Position numbers and translations under genes: made by a program. A DNA stretch of 8,662 nt from Desulfobacterales bacterium (GTDB taxonomy: Bacteria > Desulfobacterota > Desulfobacteria > Desulfobacterales > Desulfobacteraceae), in assembly GCA_022361315.1 (NCBI GenBank), contig JAKSBB010000851.1:1-8662 (forward strand), read 5' to 3'. The stretch's first letter is position 1. Each line of letters opens with the position of its first letter. Below, one piece after another: positions 1-6,751 of this stretch. The notes beneath the pieces are model-generated. The model saw only the letters and a program-made list of their open reading frames with translations. It did not search any database and was not told the DNA's origin.

Positions 1-516
1 GCCTGTCCCGGCATACAGGAGTTCGGCGGGTTTAAACCGGCTGTGGATGATAAGGGAGAATTCATTGCCGAAACCGAACGGTTTAAGAAAACCCGTGAAC
101 TTGCACAGGCCTATTACAGGGATTACGTGGGGCAGATTCATACGCCAAAAGAAAAATACGTGTACTTTGAGAAAATAGAAAAGATCGATGACAACCGAGA
201 GATCGAAGTCGTTAATCTATTTCCGGATATCACGGGGCTGGCCAATCTGACCGCGCTGTCAGGGTATGACAGGGAAGAGGGCGGTACGCTGATACCTGAT
301 GCGTCCGGTTGTCAATCGGCGTTTTCCACCCCCTACGACCAGAAGTTTAAGGCACAGCCCATGTGTATTGTGGGGTTGATGGATGTGCTGGTCCGGGAGT
401 TTGTCCCGGCAGATATGATAATGTTTTCGGCCCCCGCCAACCGGTTCGTTGAAATGGCAGACAATATTGACGGCAGTTTTCTAGATAAAAACTTTGAAAA
501 TCCCATAAGCTTCTGA
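1..516 (+). CDS. DUF169 family protein, 3' part (5' end outside the window)
   Basis: The frame is open from the first base, so the gene begins upstream and 171 codons are visible. The visible product resembles the C-terminal two thirds of DUF169 (COG2043) proteins. It has an early ACPG stretch followed by GGF, then KYVYFEKIEKI, a segment on valuing or 'seeing' a residue pool (VVNLFPDITGLANLTALSGYDR), the conserved GCQSAF stretch with its Cys, a CIVGLMDVLVREFVP segment, and a MADNIDGSFL tail just before the stop. DUF169 proteins are of unknown biochemical function, typically cytoplasmic, and frequent in anaerobes and methanogens. A GTG at 43 is in frame but is not a believable start, because conserved family sequence lies upstream of it. 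No partner gene is visible upstream. The next gene is 149 bases away behind its own promoter-like site, so it is probably a separate transcript. The family call is from remembered motif resemblance. Confidence 0.8.
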   Translation, partial: ACPGIQEFGGFKPAVDDKGEFIAETERFKKTRELAQAYYRDYVGQIHTPKEKYVYFEKIEKIDDNREIEVVNLFPDITGLANLTALSGYDREEGGTLIPDASGCQSAFSTPYDQKFKAQPMCIVGLMDVLVREFVPADMIMFSAPANRFVEMADNIDGSFLDKNFENPISF

Positions 517-540
517 TGGCAGATGGATGACGGGCAAAGA

Positions 541-555
541 AATGGATTTCCCATT
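541..555 (+). repeat. Small inverted repeat after the DUF169 gene
   Basis: AATGG (541-545) and CCATT (551-555) can form a 5-bp stem with a 5-base loop, 24 bases after the DUF169 stop codon. It is AT-rich and has no following T run, so it is not a convincing intrinsic terminator. It is recorded because it is the only hairpin seen between the DUF169 stop and the MFS promoter-like site. Confidence 0.25.
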
Positions 556-561
556 AAAGCA

Positions 562-591
562 TTGATCCGGCACCTTTTAACCGATTAGAAT
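562..591 (+). promoter_or_regulatory. Candidate sigma70-type promoter for the MFS carrier gene
   Basis: TTGATC at 562-567 matches four of six positions of the -35 consensus. TAGAAT at 586-591 matches five of six positions of the -10 consensus. The spacer is 18 bases. Transcription would start near 598, at the left arm of the inverted repeat that pairs with the ribosome binding site of the next gene. The site lies in the AT-richer gap after the DUF169 gene. This is a by-eye match only. Confidence 0.4.
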
Positions 592-595
592 TGAA

Positions 596-661
596 AAAGC
601 CTCTGTTTAGTTGTAACGTTCAAGCGGCCGAATCAAAAACCAACCAACCCACAGAGGCTTT
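596..661 (+). promoter_or_regulatory. Leader inverted repeat that overlaps the MFS ribosome binding site
   Basis: AAAGCCTCTG (596-605) and CAGAGGCTTT (652-661) are perfect reverse complements of 10 bases, separated by 46 bases. The right arm contains AGAGG (653-657), the Shine-Dalgarno sequence for the start at 666. If the leader RNA folds this way, the ribosome binding site is paired. The loop holds a near-palindrome at 611-623 (TTG, one extra T, AACGTT, CAA) that could be an operator or part of the fold, and CGGCCG at 625-630. Whether it acts in RNA or DNA cannot be told from sequence alone. Confidence 0.4.
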
Positions 662-665
662 GAAC

Positions 666-1889
666 ATGAAACAGACTTCAATCGCATCTTCATACGGCGG
701 GGTAATTACCCTGTCTTGTTTCAGCATCCAGGCTATAGGGGTGGGCATCTATATTTCCTACGGGGTGTTCTTCAACCCCCTGATGGAGGCATTCGGCTGG
801 TCCAGAGCCGCCATATCCGGGGCATCTTCTGTGGCCTTTTTTATTGCAGGGATCATCGCCATCCTCATAGGCCGCCTCAACGACCGGTTCGGCCCCCGGC
901 TGCTTATGAGCATTGCCGCTGTCTTTTACGGTCTTGGTTTCGGTCTCACCTCCCAGGTGGAGACATTATTGGGACTCTATCTGGTTTTCGGCCTGATTTA
1001 CAGTATCGGCCTGGCGTCCATTGACGTGATCGCCCTGACCACGATCACCCGCTGGTTTTCAGCCAGCAGGGGCAAGATGACCGGCCTTGTCAAGGTGGGC
1101 ACCGGGTTCGGACAATTCGCCTTTACCATGCTGGCCAGCCTGCTCATTGCCCATTTAGGATTCCGGAATGCCTTTGCCTATATGGGGGGCGGTGCCTTTA
1201 TCCTGTTGCTGGTCATTGCCCAGTTCATGCGGCGGGACCCGGAGGCCTACTACAAAAACGGCGCGACCCCGGACCCGGTTTCTGGGAATCCGGTTCAGAC
1301 CGACGGGATGTCATTCTCAGATGCCTTGAGAACCACGCGCCTCTGGCTTCTCTGCTTCGCCAATCTCCTCCTGGTCTTTTGTCTGCTTAGCATCATGGTA
1401 CATACCGTGGCCCATGGGAGAGACATCGGTATTCCGGCCCACCAGGCAGCCGGTGTCCTGGCCTGCATCGGTGCGGTGAGTATGGCCGGCCGGTTTTTCG
1501 GCGGACTGCTTATTGACCGCGTCGGGAGCAAAAAGCTAATGGTCACCTGCTTTGTGCTGCTTCTCAGCTCACTTGCCTGGCTGCTTCGGGCCGACACCAT
1601 CACCGCCCTGTATACCTTTGCCGTGGTTTACGGCATTGCCCATGGCGGATTTTTCACCGCCATCTCCCCCATTGTGGCGGAGCTTTTCGGCATTCGTGCC
1701 CACGGCAGCCTCTTCGGGATGGTGGTTGCCTTCGGGACCACCGGCGGCGCTTTGGGGCCTTTTCTCACAGGACTGGTCTACGACCTGTCCGGCAGCTATA
1801 CCCTGGCCTTCTGGATGCTTATTCTGATGTCGGCCATCTCCTTCGCCTTGATCCTGGCCCTGCGGGTACCGGCCAGGACGGAAGGGTAG
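666..1889 (+). CDS. MFS transporter, OFA/monocarboxylate (MCT-like) type
   Basis: A 407-residue integral inner-membrane carrier with about twelve hydrophobic segments, the normal length for the major facilitator superfamily. The N-terminal region (IGVGIYISYGVFFNPLMEAFGWSRA) is typical of the oxalate:formate antiporter/monocarboxylate carrier branch. Motif A, GRLNDRFGPR, is at residues 69-78 between helices 2 and 3. Its repeat in the second half, GGLLIDRVGSKK, is at 279-290. A hydrophilic central loop around residues 185-215 (RRDPEAYYKNG and on) separates the halves. Known relatives move small carboxylates such as formate, oxalate, lactate or pyruvate; the substrate here cannot be read from sequence. 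I chose ATG 666 because AGAGG lies 8 bases upstream; an in-frame TTG at 591 has no ribosome binding site and would put a polar 25-residue tail before helix 1. The adjacent secreted esterase, 69 bases downstream, may supply a carboxylate substrate (inference). Confidence 0.85.
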   Translation: MKQTSIASSYGGVITLSCFSIQAIGVGIYISYGVFFNPLMEAFGWSRAAISGASSVAFFIAGIIAILIGRLNDRFGPRLLMSIAAVFYGLGFGLTSQVETLLGLYLVFGLIYSIGLASIDVIALTTITRWFSASRGKMTGLVKVGTGFGQFAFTMLASLLIAHLGFRNAFAYMGGGAFILLLVIAQFMRRDPEAYYKNGATPDPVSGNPVQTDGMSFSDALRTTRLWLLCFANLLLVFCLLSIMVHTVAHGRDIGIPAHQAAGVLACIGAVSMAGRFFGGLLIDRVGSKKLMVTCFVLLLSSLAWLLRADTITALYTFAVVYGIAHGGFFTAISPIVAELFGIRAHGSLFGMVVAFGTTGGALGPFLTGLVYDLSGSYTLAFWMLILMSAISFALILALRVPARTEG

Positions 1890-1904
1890 ACGCGGTCCGT
1901 AAAC

Positions 1905-1910
1905 TATAAT
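1905..1910 (+). promoter_or_regulatory. Isolated perfect -10 hexamer before the esterase gene
   Basis: TATAAT at 1905-1910 is a perfect -10 match in the 69-base gap between the MFS and esterase genes. It is flanked by two CCGTAA copies (1897-1902 and 1917-1922). No acceptable -35 is seen 16-18 bases upstream, where the sequence is the GC-rich end of the MFS gene. It could be an activator-dependent promoter or chance; the esterase could equally be read from the MFS transcript. Confidence 0.25.
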
Positions 1911-1958
1911 AGAAACCGTAACCATGAATGCTGAAATTACTCTACAAGGAGTTAAATT

Positions 1959-3098
1959 ATGCCGGATACGCCATTTGCCTCTCTTATTAATACCCACGTA
2001 AGTTCACAAGCCAACATACAGCCCCAGGTTCCCGATGACCGGGTGATCATGAAAGTCTCTGTTTTTATTTTGTTGATTCTGGTTCAATTTACGATGCTTC
2101 CGGCGGGTGTGTTTGCCGGGCACACTGTGTTTGAAGATGTTGTTTATGCCACCCATCCGGACGTTCCCGACGCTCACCTTTTCCTCAAAGGAGATGTGTA
2201 TGTGCCTTCAGGGGACGGACCGTATCCCGCCCTGATGCTGATGCACGGGGGGGCCTGGCAGCTGGGGGATGAGAACTTTTACGCCGATGACTGGGGACCG
2301 TACCTGGCTGAGCGGGGAATTGTTGTATTCTCCATTCAATACCGCCTCTCAAAGCCGGGTGGTGCGTATCCCTCCTGGCCCGGATGCCTGCTGGACGCCA
2401 AAGCCGCCCTCCAGTTTTTGAGGGGCAATGCCGCAGCATACAAGGTTGATCCGGACAGAATCGCCGCAGGCGGTGATTCCGCCGGGGGACAACTGGCTGC
2501 CCTGCTGGCGCTCACCCAGGACTGGCCGGCCTTTGCCAACAAGTATCCGGATGAACCTTACGCAAAAGAGAGCACCAAGGTAAAGGCCGTGGTGTCCGCA
2601 TACGGGGTATTTAACATACCCGGCTGGTGGCTGTGGACCAAAAATCCCGGATTTGACTGGGCGCCGTACGGAATGACCACATTTGCAGAGGACCTTTTCG
2701 GGGGCACGCCGAAAGAGTTGCCCGCAGCCTACTTTGAAGCCTCCGCCATCAATTATGTACGTGGCAGTGCAACATCACTGGGTGATGTGTCTCTGTCCAA
2801 TGCCGGTATCCAGGTGCCGTGGTTCATTACCTGGGGCATGGAAGATCCCGATGTGCCTGCCGAAGGCCAGAGTGTGCCGTTCGTGGCGGCCTTGAAAGAC
2901 GCCGGAGCTGATGTCACTGCGGTGCCCGTTCCCCACGTTGGCCACTACTGGTTCAACCTGGGGGGAATTACCGGGCAGAACGGTGTGCCCACAGACTGCC
3001 ACTTCGACTACAACACACTGGAATTTAAATGTAATGGGGTGACGCCCAACGACTATGTCGCTCCCAGGCTGCTCAAATTTATCAAAGAAAATCTGTAG
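1959..3098 (+). CDS. Secreted alpha/beta-hydrolase, HGG/GDSAGG carboxylesterase type
   Basis: A 379-residue serine hydrolase of the COG0657 esterase/lipase (hormone-sensitive-lipase-like) group, which cleaves carboxylic esters. The oxyanion-hole motif is H96-G97-G98. The nucleophile elbow is GDSAGG with Ser174. The acid is probably Asp296 (in WGMEDPD, Asp298 as alternative), and the catalytic His is His326 or His329 in PHVGHYW. Residues 31-53 form a textbook Sec signal peptide (MKVS, a hydrophobic run, cleavage near VFA-GH), so the enzyme should act in the periplasm or outside. Two cysteines in the C-terminal region (TDCHFDYNTLEFKC) could form a disulfide. Start choice is awkward: ATG 1959 has a strong AAGGAG (1946-1951) 7 bases upstream but gives 30 polar residues before the signal peptide; ATG 2049 gives the clean signal peptide but lacks a good ribosome binding site. 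The natural ester is unknown. Confidence 0.85.
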   Translation: MPDTPFASLINTHVSSQANIQPQVPDDRVIMKVSVFILLILVQFTMLPAGVFAGHTVFEDVVYATHPDVPDAHLFLKGDVYVPSGDGPYPALMLMHGGAWQLGDENFYADDWGPYLAERGIVVFSIQYRLSKPGGAYPSWPGCLLDAKAALQFLRGNAAAYKVDPDRIAAGGDSAGGQLAALLALTQDWPAFANKYPDEPYAKESTKVKAVVSAYGVFNIPGWWLWTKNPGFDWAPYGMTTFAEDLFGGTPKELPAAYFEASAINYVRGSATSLGDVSLSNAGIQVPWFITWGMEDPDVPAEGQSVPFVAALKDAGADVTAVPVPHVGHYWFNLGGITGQNGVPTDCHFDYNTLEFKCNGVTPNDYVAPRLLKFIKENL

Positions 3099-3104
3099 GG
3101 CCTT

Positions 3105-3149
3105 TCGATTTATCTCGATTTATCTCGATTTATCTCGATTTATCTCGAT
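3105..3149 (+). repeat. 10-bp tandem direct repeat, 4.5 copies
   Basis: The unit TCGATTTATC occurs four times without any mismatch (3105, 3115, 3125, 3135) and is followed by a partial fifth TCGAT (3145-3149). It begins 6 bases after the esterase stop and ends 105 bases before the start of the binding-protein gene. The 10-bp period places each copy on about the same face of the helix, as with operator arrays. It could equally be a slippage-prone microsatellite-like array. It lies between genes and codes for nothing recognisable. Confidence 0.95.
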
Positions 3150-3194
3150 GACTGGCGGCATTATTCCGTTTTTATTGAAAATATGCTACCCATA

Positions 3195-3222
3195 ACATTC
3201 CGGCACGGGATGCCGGTAATGT
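3195..3222 (+). promoter_or_regulatory. Strong bulged hairpin upstream of the binding-protein/two-component cluster
   Basis: ACATTCCGGCA (3195-3205) pairs with TGCCGG plus AATGT (3211-3222), giving an 11-bp stem with one bulged T (3217) and a 5-base loop (CGGGA). No T run follows, so it is not a standard intrinsic terminator for the esterase gene, though it could protect a 3' end or act as an operator. It sits 32 bases before the start codon at 3255. The ribosome binding site AGGA (3241-3244) stays outside the stem. Confidence 0.55.
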
Positions 3223-3254
3223 CATCGGCATGAAATGAAAAGGAAAAGCCGGGT

Positions 3255-4904
3255 ATGAGCGTCTGGGCAACACGCCTGAAAATCTGTATTGCAATCTGGA
3301 TCGTCACCTTTCTGGGCGTTGCTGCAGCCGGGCAACAGCCGCCTTCCGGACAGGACGTCTCAGCGCAGGGGCATGTGCTGAAAATGGGGGTGAACATCTC
3401 CGCCTTTGACACCCTGGATCCCCATTTTGCCGCCTCTTTTGCCGACCGGATGCTGGCGGATATGGTCTTCGGCGGACTGATCCGGTATCGGCCGGGACTG
3501 GCACCGGAACTGGAGCCCGACCTTGCCGTTGATATTCCGGAGCCGGTAACGGTAAACGGCAAGCAAACCTGGACCTTTCATCTCCGGCCCGGGGTGTATT
3601 TCCATGACGTGGGAGACGGCGTGGACCGGGAGATGACGGCCGAAGATGTGGTCGCCTCCTTTGAAAAGACCATGAATCCCTCCCGGTCCGCCTACGCCGG
3701 GGGATATGCAGGCATCTCCATTGATGCCTTAGACAACCGCACGGTCCGGTTCACGGTGGATCCGCCCCAGTCCCCCCTGCTGTTCCTTCCAAAAGTTGCC
3801 AATTACGCCGGCGGGTTTGTGGTGGCAGAGATTGCCGCACAGGACGGCGGTACCCGGCTCCTGGGTACAGGCCCCTTTGCCATCAGGGGACAAACCGGCC
3901 CCACCACCTTTTTCCTTGACCGCCACCCGGCGTATTTCAGGGGAACACCCGAACTCAAAGGGGTGGAAATCCATTTCCTTCCGGAAACAGAAACCCGGCT
4001 TGCCGCGTTTGAGAGGGCCCTTGACCTGATCTGCGGGGAGTCCTCTGCCAAGTGGGTGGGAGACCTCCGTGATAAAAAGGATATCATCATTGACAGTTTC
4101 GGGGTGCCTGAAACCGCCTGCATCTATTTCAACACCCTTTACCAGGCGTTTGCCGACGCCCGGGTCAGAAAGGCCGTTGCCTATGCCCTGAACCGTGATC
4201 TTTTTCTGGAGCCCTTTGGCCGGGAAATGGCCAGGAACGTCTTTACCCCGGCACCCCCGTATATGCCCGGAGGACTCAGCCAAGATGAGGTGAAAGCCCT
4301 GAACCTGGATTACCCCAGGGATATTGACCGGGCAAAAGGGCTTTTGGCGGCAGCAGGATATGCGGAAGGGTTTGCCTTTAACGTTGTGGTCTCGGAACTG
4401 ATCCAGATCAAAAAGAACTATCAGACCCTCAAACACCAGTTGGCCCGGATCGGCATCCGGATGAACATCAGTGTTACAGACCATGCCACCTATCACAAAA
4501 TGATCCGGATGAATGCCAATCCCATCGTTATTTACGAGGCGTTCCGGCCGAATACCGATGAGTTGCTCAGCCGTTTCTTCCACTCGGAATCCAAGGTGAT
4601 GACGGGCAAAAAAATGGCCACCAATTTTTCCAATTACACCGGGATAGACGATCTTATCGAGCAGGCCCGCTCCGAGCGGGTGACCACCACCCAGATCAAA
4701 CTGTGGGAATACGCCCAGATTAAATTGCTGGAGGATATGGTGGTCTATCCCCTTCATTACCGGAAACATACTTACGTAAGAAAACCATACCTTGATTACG
4801 GCCACCCCCTGAGAGACGCCATTGCCCTGTATCCCCAGATTACGGAGAAGACCCGCCTGACTTCGGATGTCCACAGGTTTGTTCCGGGGAGGGACAGGTT
4901 GTGA
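3255..4904 (+). CDS. Family 5 extracytoplasmic solute-binding protein (peptide/nickel type), linked to a sensor kinase
   Basis: A 549-residue periplasmic binding protein of the SBP_bac_5 (DppA/OppA/NikA) family, at normal length. Residues 1-25 form a Sec signal peptide (MSVWATRLKIC, hydrophobic run, cleavage near AAA-GQQ); there is no lipobox at the cleavage site, so it is probably soluble. The mature part starts with the typical GVNISAFDTLDPHFA, followed by WTFHLRPGVYFHD, TAEDVVASFEKTMNP from residue 128, LLGTGPFAI, VRKAVAYALNRD from residue 304, and the AKGLLAAAGY helix. Family members bind oligopeptides, opines, nickel chelates or sugars; the ligand here is unknown. AGGA at 3241-3244 supports ATG 3255. 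No permease or ATPase gene follows. Instead the stop overlaps the start of a sensor kinase (GTGA, 4901-4904), which implies translational coupling and a sensory role. It could still serve an importer encoded elsewhere. Confidence 0.85.
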   Translation: MSVWATRLKICIAIWIVTFLGVAAAGQQPPSGQDVSAQGHVLKMGVNISAFDTLDPHFAASFADRMLADMVFGGLIRYRPGLAPELEPDLAVDIPEPVTVNGKQTWTFHLRPGVYFHDVGDGVDREMTAEDVVASFEKTMNPSRSAYAGGYAGISIDALDNRTVRFTVDPPQSPLLFLPKVANYAGGFVVAEIAAQDGGTRLLGTGPFAIRGQTGPTTFFLDRHPAYFRGTPELKGVEIHFLPETETRLAAFERALDLICGESSAKWVGDLRDKKDIIIDSFGVPETACIYFNTLYQAFADARVRKAVAYALNRDLFLEPFGREMARNVFTPAPPYMPGGLSQDEVKALNLDYPRDIDRAKGLLAAAGYAEGFAFNVVVSELIQIKKNYQTLKHQLARIGIRMNISVTDHATYHKMIRMNANPIVIYEAFRPNTDELLSRFFHSESKVMTGKKMATNFSNYTGIDDLIEQARSERVTTTQIKLWEYAQIKLLEDMVVYPLHYRKHTYVRKPYLDYGHPLRDAIALYPQITEKTRLTSDVHRFVPGRDRL

Positions 4905-6751
4905 AAATATTTCACAAGCTTCTGGGCATTACGCTCCCGGCCGTTTTGATCGCCCTGTTCATGGGGTCATGGCTCACCTACTATCTCTCCAGCCAGGCCC
5001 TGAACCTCATTGCAGAACGCTGGCTGGATACACGGTTGTCCGAAGCCGTTGCCCAGGTGGCAGAGCACGAGGAGTTCCTGCGCCTGTATAATATTACCAA
5101 TATCGCCGCCGGCACCAAGAAGGCCCAGCTGGACGCCGCAGGAGAAATTGCCTCGGTTCAGATCGGTACCCGGGGGTATGTGTATGTGCTGGATATGACC
5201 GGCAGGGTGCTGTTTCACCCCGAAAACCAATTGGTGGGCCTGGACATCCGGGAGGAGAGCTGGTTCCTCAGGATGTTGAAAAACCCGGAAGGCTCGGTTT
5301 CCTACCGGTGGCAGGGGGAGGAGCATTTGGGGATGTTTTCCTTTTTCGAACCCTGGGGCTGGATTGTGGTGGCCACAGCGCCTTTGAGCGAAATCTACGG
5401 TCCGGTGATCCACGCCAGAAAGTTTATCCTGGCCCTGGCCGTTCTGGGGGGGCTGGGAATTTCCATGCTCATTATCCTGTTGACCCGGCGGCTGGTTATC
5501 CCCCTTGACAGGCTGGTGGATGGTACCCGGAAGGTGGGCCGGGGAGATCTGGACATTGACCTGCCCGTCACCAGCAACGATGAGATCGGTCAGCTTTCCA
5601 AGGCCTTCAACCTGATGTCCAGAGACCTGCAGAAAAGTCTGGGGGCCCTGCAGGAGAGTGAGCAGTACTTCAGGGCGCTCACGGAGAATTCCACCGACCT
5701 GATTGCCATCCTCTCCCCGGACGGGGGGCGGATCAACTACCTGAGTCCTTCCATCACAAGGCTGCTGGGATTCCGTGCATCCCTCCTGAAGGGAAGCACC
5801 TTCAGCCATTTGATGGCGGAAGGCAGCCGGGAACCCTTCAGAAGATTTCTGGCGGATCTGGACAAAAATCCGGAGTCTGTCCCTACCGGGGAGTTTGCCT
5901 TTCTGAATCGGGACGGGGACGCCCGGATCCTTGAAATCTCCGGCAGGAATCTTACCGGTATGCCCGGTGTCGGGGGGATCGTACTGAACTCCAGGGACAT
6001 GACCACCAGAAAGCGGATTGAAGATGAACTCAAGGCCTCGGAGTTCCGTCTGCTCCGGCTCAGTTCCCGGCTGATTTCCGCCCAGGAAGATGAGCGGAAG
6101 CGGCTGTCGGTGGAACTCCACGACGAAGTGGGGCAGTCCCTGGCGGTACTCAAACTCAAGGTGATTCTGCTGGAAGAGGGGATGGACGATACCGCCGTGG
6201 AGGCCCGGCAGGAATGCGAGAATATGGTGGACTACATAGACCAGATGATCGAAAATGTCCGCCGCCTTTCCAAGGATCTGACCCCCTCCACCATAGAGGA
6301 TCTGGGGCTGTCGGCCGCCCTGATGTGGCTCATCGATACCATAAAACAACATTATACCATTGACGCAGACATCCGGCTGGATGCCCTGGACGAATCCCTT
6401 TCCCTGGACAGTCAGATTCTGGTGTACCGTATTTTCCAGGAGGCCATCTCCAACGCGGTTCGCCACGCCGATGCCGCCACCCTGACCCTGTCGGCTTCCC
6501 ACACCACCGACTGTCTTTCCTTTTCCATTGCCGACGACGGCTGCGGTTTTTCTCTGCCGGATCGTGATACAGAGGTTGAATCACCGGGACGCGCCGGCGG
6601 TCTGGGGCTGCCCACCATGCAGGCCAGGGCGCGGATGCTCGGGGGGACGTTCCGGCTTGACACCGCACCGGGCAAGGGAACCGTATTGCAATTTAAAGTG
6701 CCGCTTGATAAAAACAGGGTCCATGGACAGATACACCCTCATACTGGCTGA
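4901..6751 (+). CDS. Membrane sensor histidine kinase: Cache-HAMP-PAS-HisKA_3-HATPase (NarX/UhpB type)
   Basis: A 616-residue inner-membrane kinase. Order: transmembrane helix at about 5-30; a periplasmic single-Cache-like domain at about 31-170 with the typical GTRGYVYVLDMTGRVLFHPE; a second transmembrane helix at about 175-195; HAMP at about 197-250; PAS at about 256-375 (FRALTENSTDLIAIL to VLNSRDMTTRKR); a short coiled linker; a HisKA_3 dimerisation domain around 385-455 with phospho-acceptor His407 in ELHDEVGQSL; and a HATPase at about 505-610 with N box Asn518, G1 box DDGCG at 545-549 and G2 box GGLGL at 566-570. Asp408 to Gln412 gives DxxxQ, which in this family supports phosphatase activity on the partner regulator. 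The GTG start overlaps the binding-protein stop by 4 bases, so the Cache domain may read the loaded binding protein. The regulator gene overlaps its 3' end. All key residues are present, so it should be active. Confidence 0.92.
   Translation: MKIFHKLLGITLPAVLIALFMGSWLTYYLSSQALNLIAERWLDTRLSEAVAQVAEHEEFLRLYNITNIAAGTKKAQLDAAGEIASVQIGTRGYVYVLDMTGRVLFHPENQLVGLDIREESWFLRMLKNPEGSVSYRWQGEEHLGMFSFFEPWGWIVVATAPLSEIYGPVIHARKFILALAVLGGLGISMLIILLTRRLVIPLDRLVDGTRKVGRGDLDIDLPVTSNDEIGQLSKAFNLMSRDLQKSLGALQESEQYFRALTENSTDLIAILSPDGGRINYLSPSITRLLGFRASLLKGSTFSHLMAEGSREPFRRFLADLDKNPESVPTGEFAFLNRDGDARILEISGRNLTGMPGVGGIVLNSRDMTTRKRIEDELKASEFRLLRLSSRLISAQEDERKRLSVELHDEVGQSLAVLKLKVILLEEGMDDTAVEARQECENMVDYIDQMIENVRRLSKDLTPSTIEDLGLSAALMWLIDTIKQHYTIDADIRLDALDESLSLDSQILVYRIFQEAISNAVRHADAATLTLSASHTTDCLSFSIADDGCGFSLPDRDTEVESPGRAGGLGLPTMQARARMLGGTFRLDTAPGKGTVLQFKVPLDKNRVHGQIHPHTG

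Noticed and set aside
591..665. TTG at 591 as an upstream start for the MFS carrier
   Set aside because: No ribosome binding site precedes it, it overlaps the likely -10 element, and it adds a polar 25-residue tail. ATG 666 has AGAGG at good spacing.
1569..1997. Minus-strand open frame across the end of the MFS gene and the gap before the esterase
   Set aside because: It overlaps membrane-helix coding sequence of a clear carrier gene, and its product is low-complexity and Gly/Gln-rich with no family resemblance.
3105..3149. CRISPR array
   Set aside because: The unit is only 10 bases and repeats head to tail without spacers, so it is a simple tandem repeat.
3729..4874. Long open frame on the minus strand opposite the binding protein (about 381 codons)
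   Set aside because: Same reason: antisense of a well-recognised gene, no domain-like sequence, and no convincing ribosome binding site considered likely.
4967..6502. Long open frame on the minus strand opposite the kinase (about 511 codons)
   Set aside because: It lies fully opposite a kinase with all catalytic motifs intact. Its translation is rich in Gly, Pro, His and Gln with no recognisable domain, as expected from antisense reading of GC-biased codons.
6528..6722. Upstream extension of the response regulator frame
   Set aside because: The extra residues lie within the kinase HATPase coding region and do not resemble a receiver domain. ATG 6723 gives the standard receiver N-terminus.
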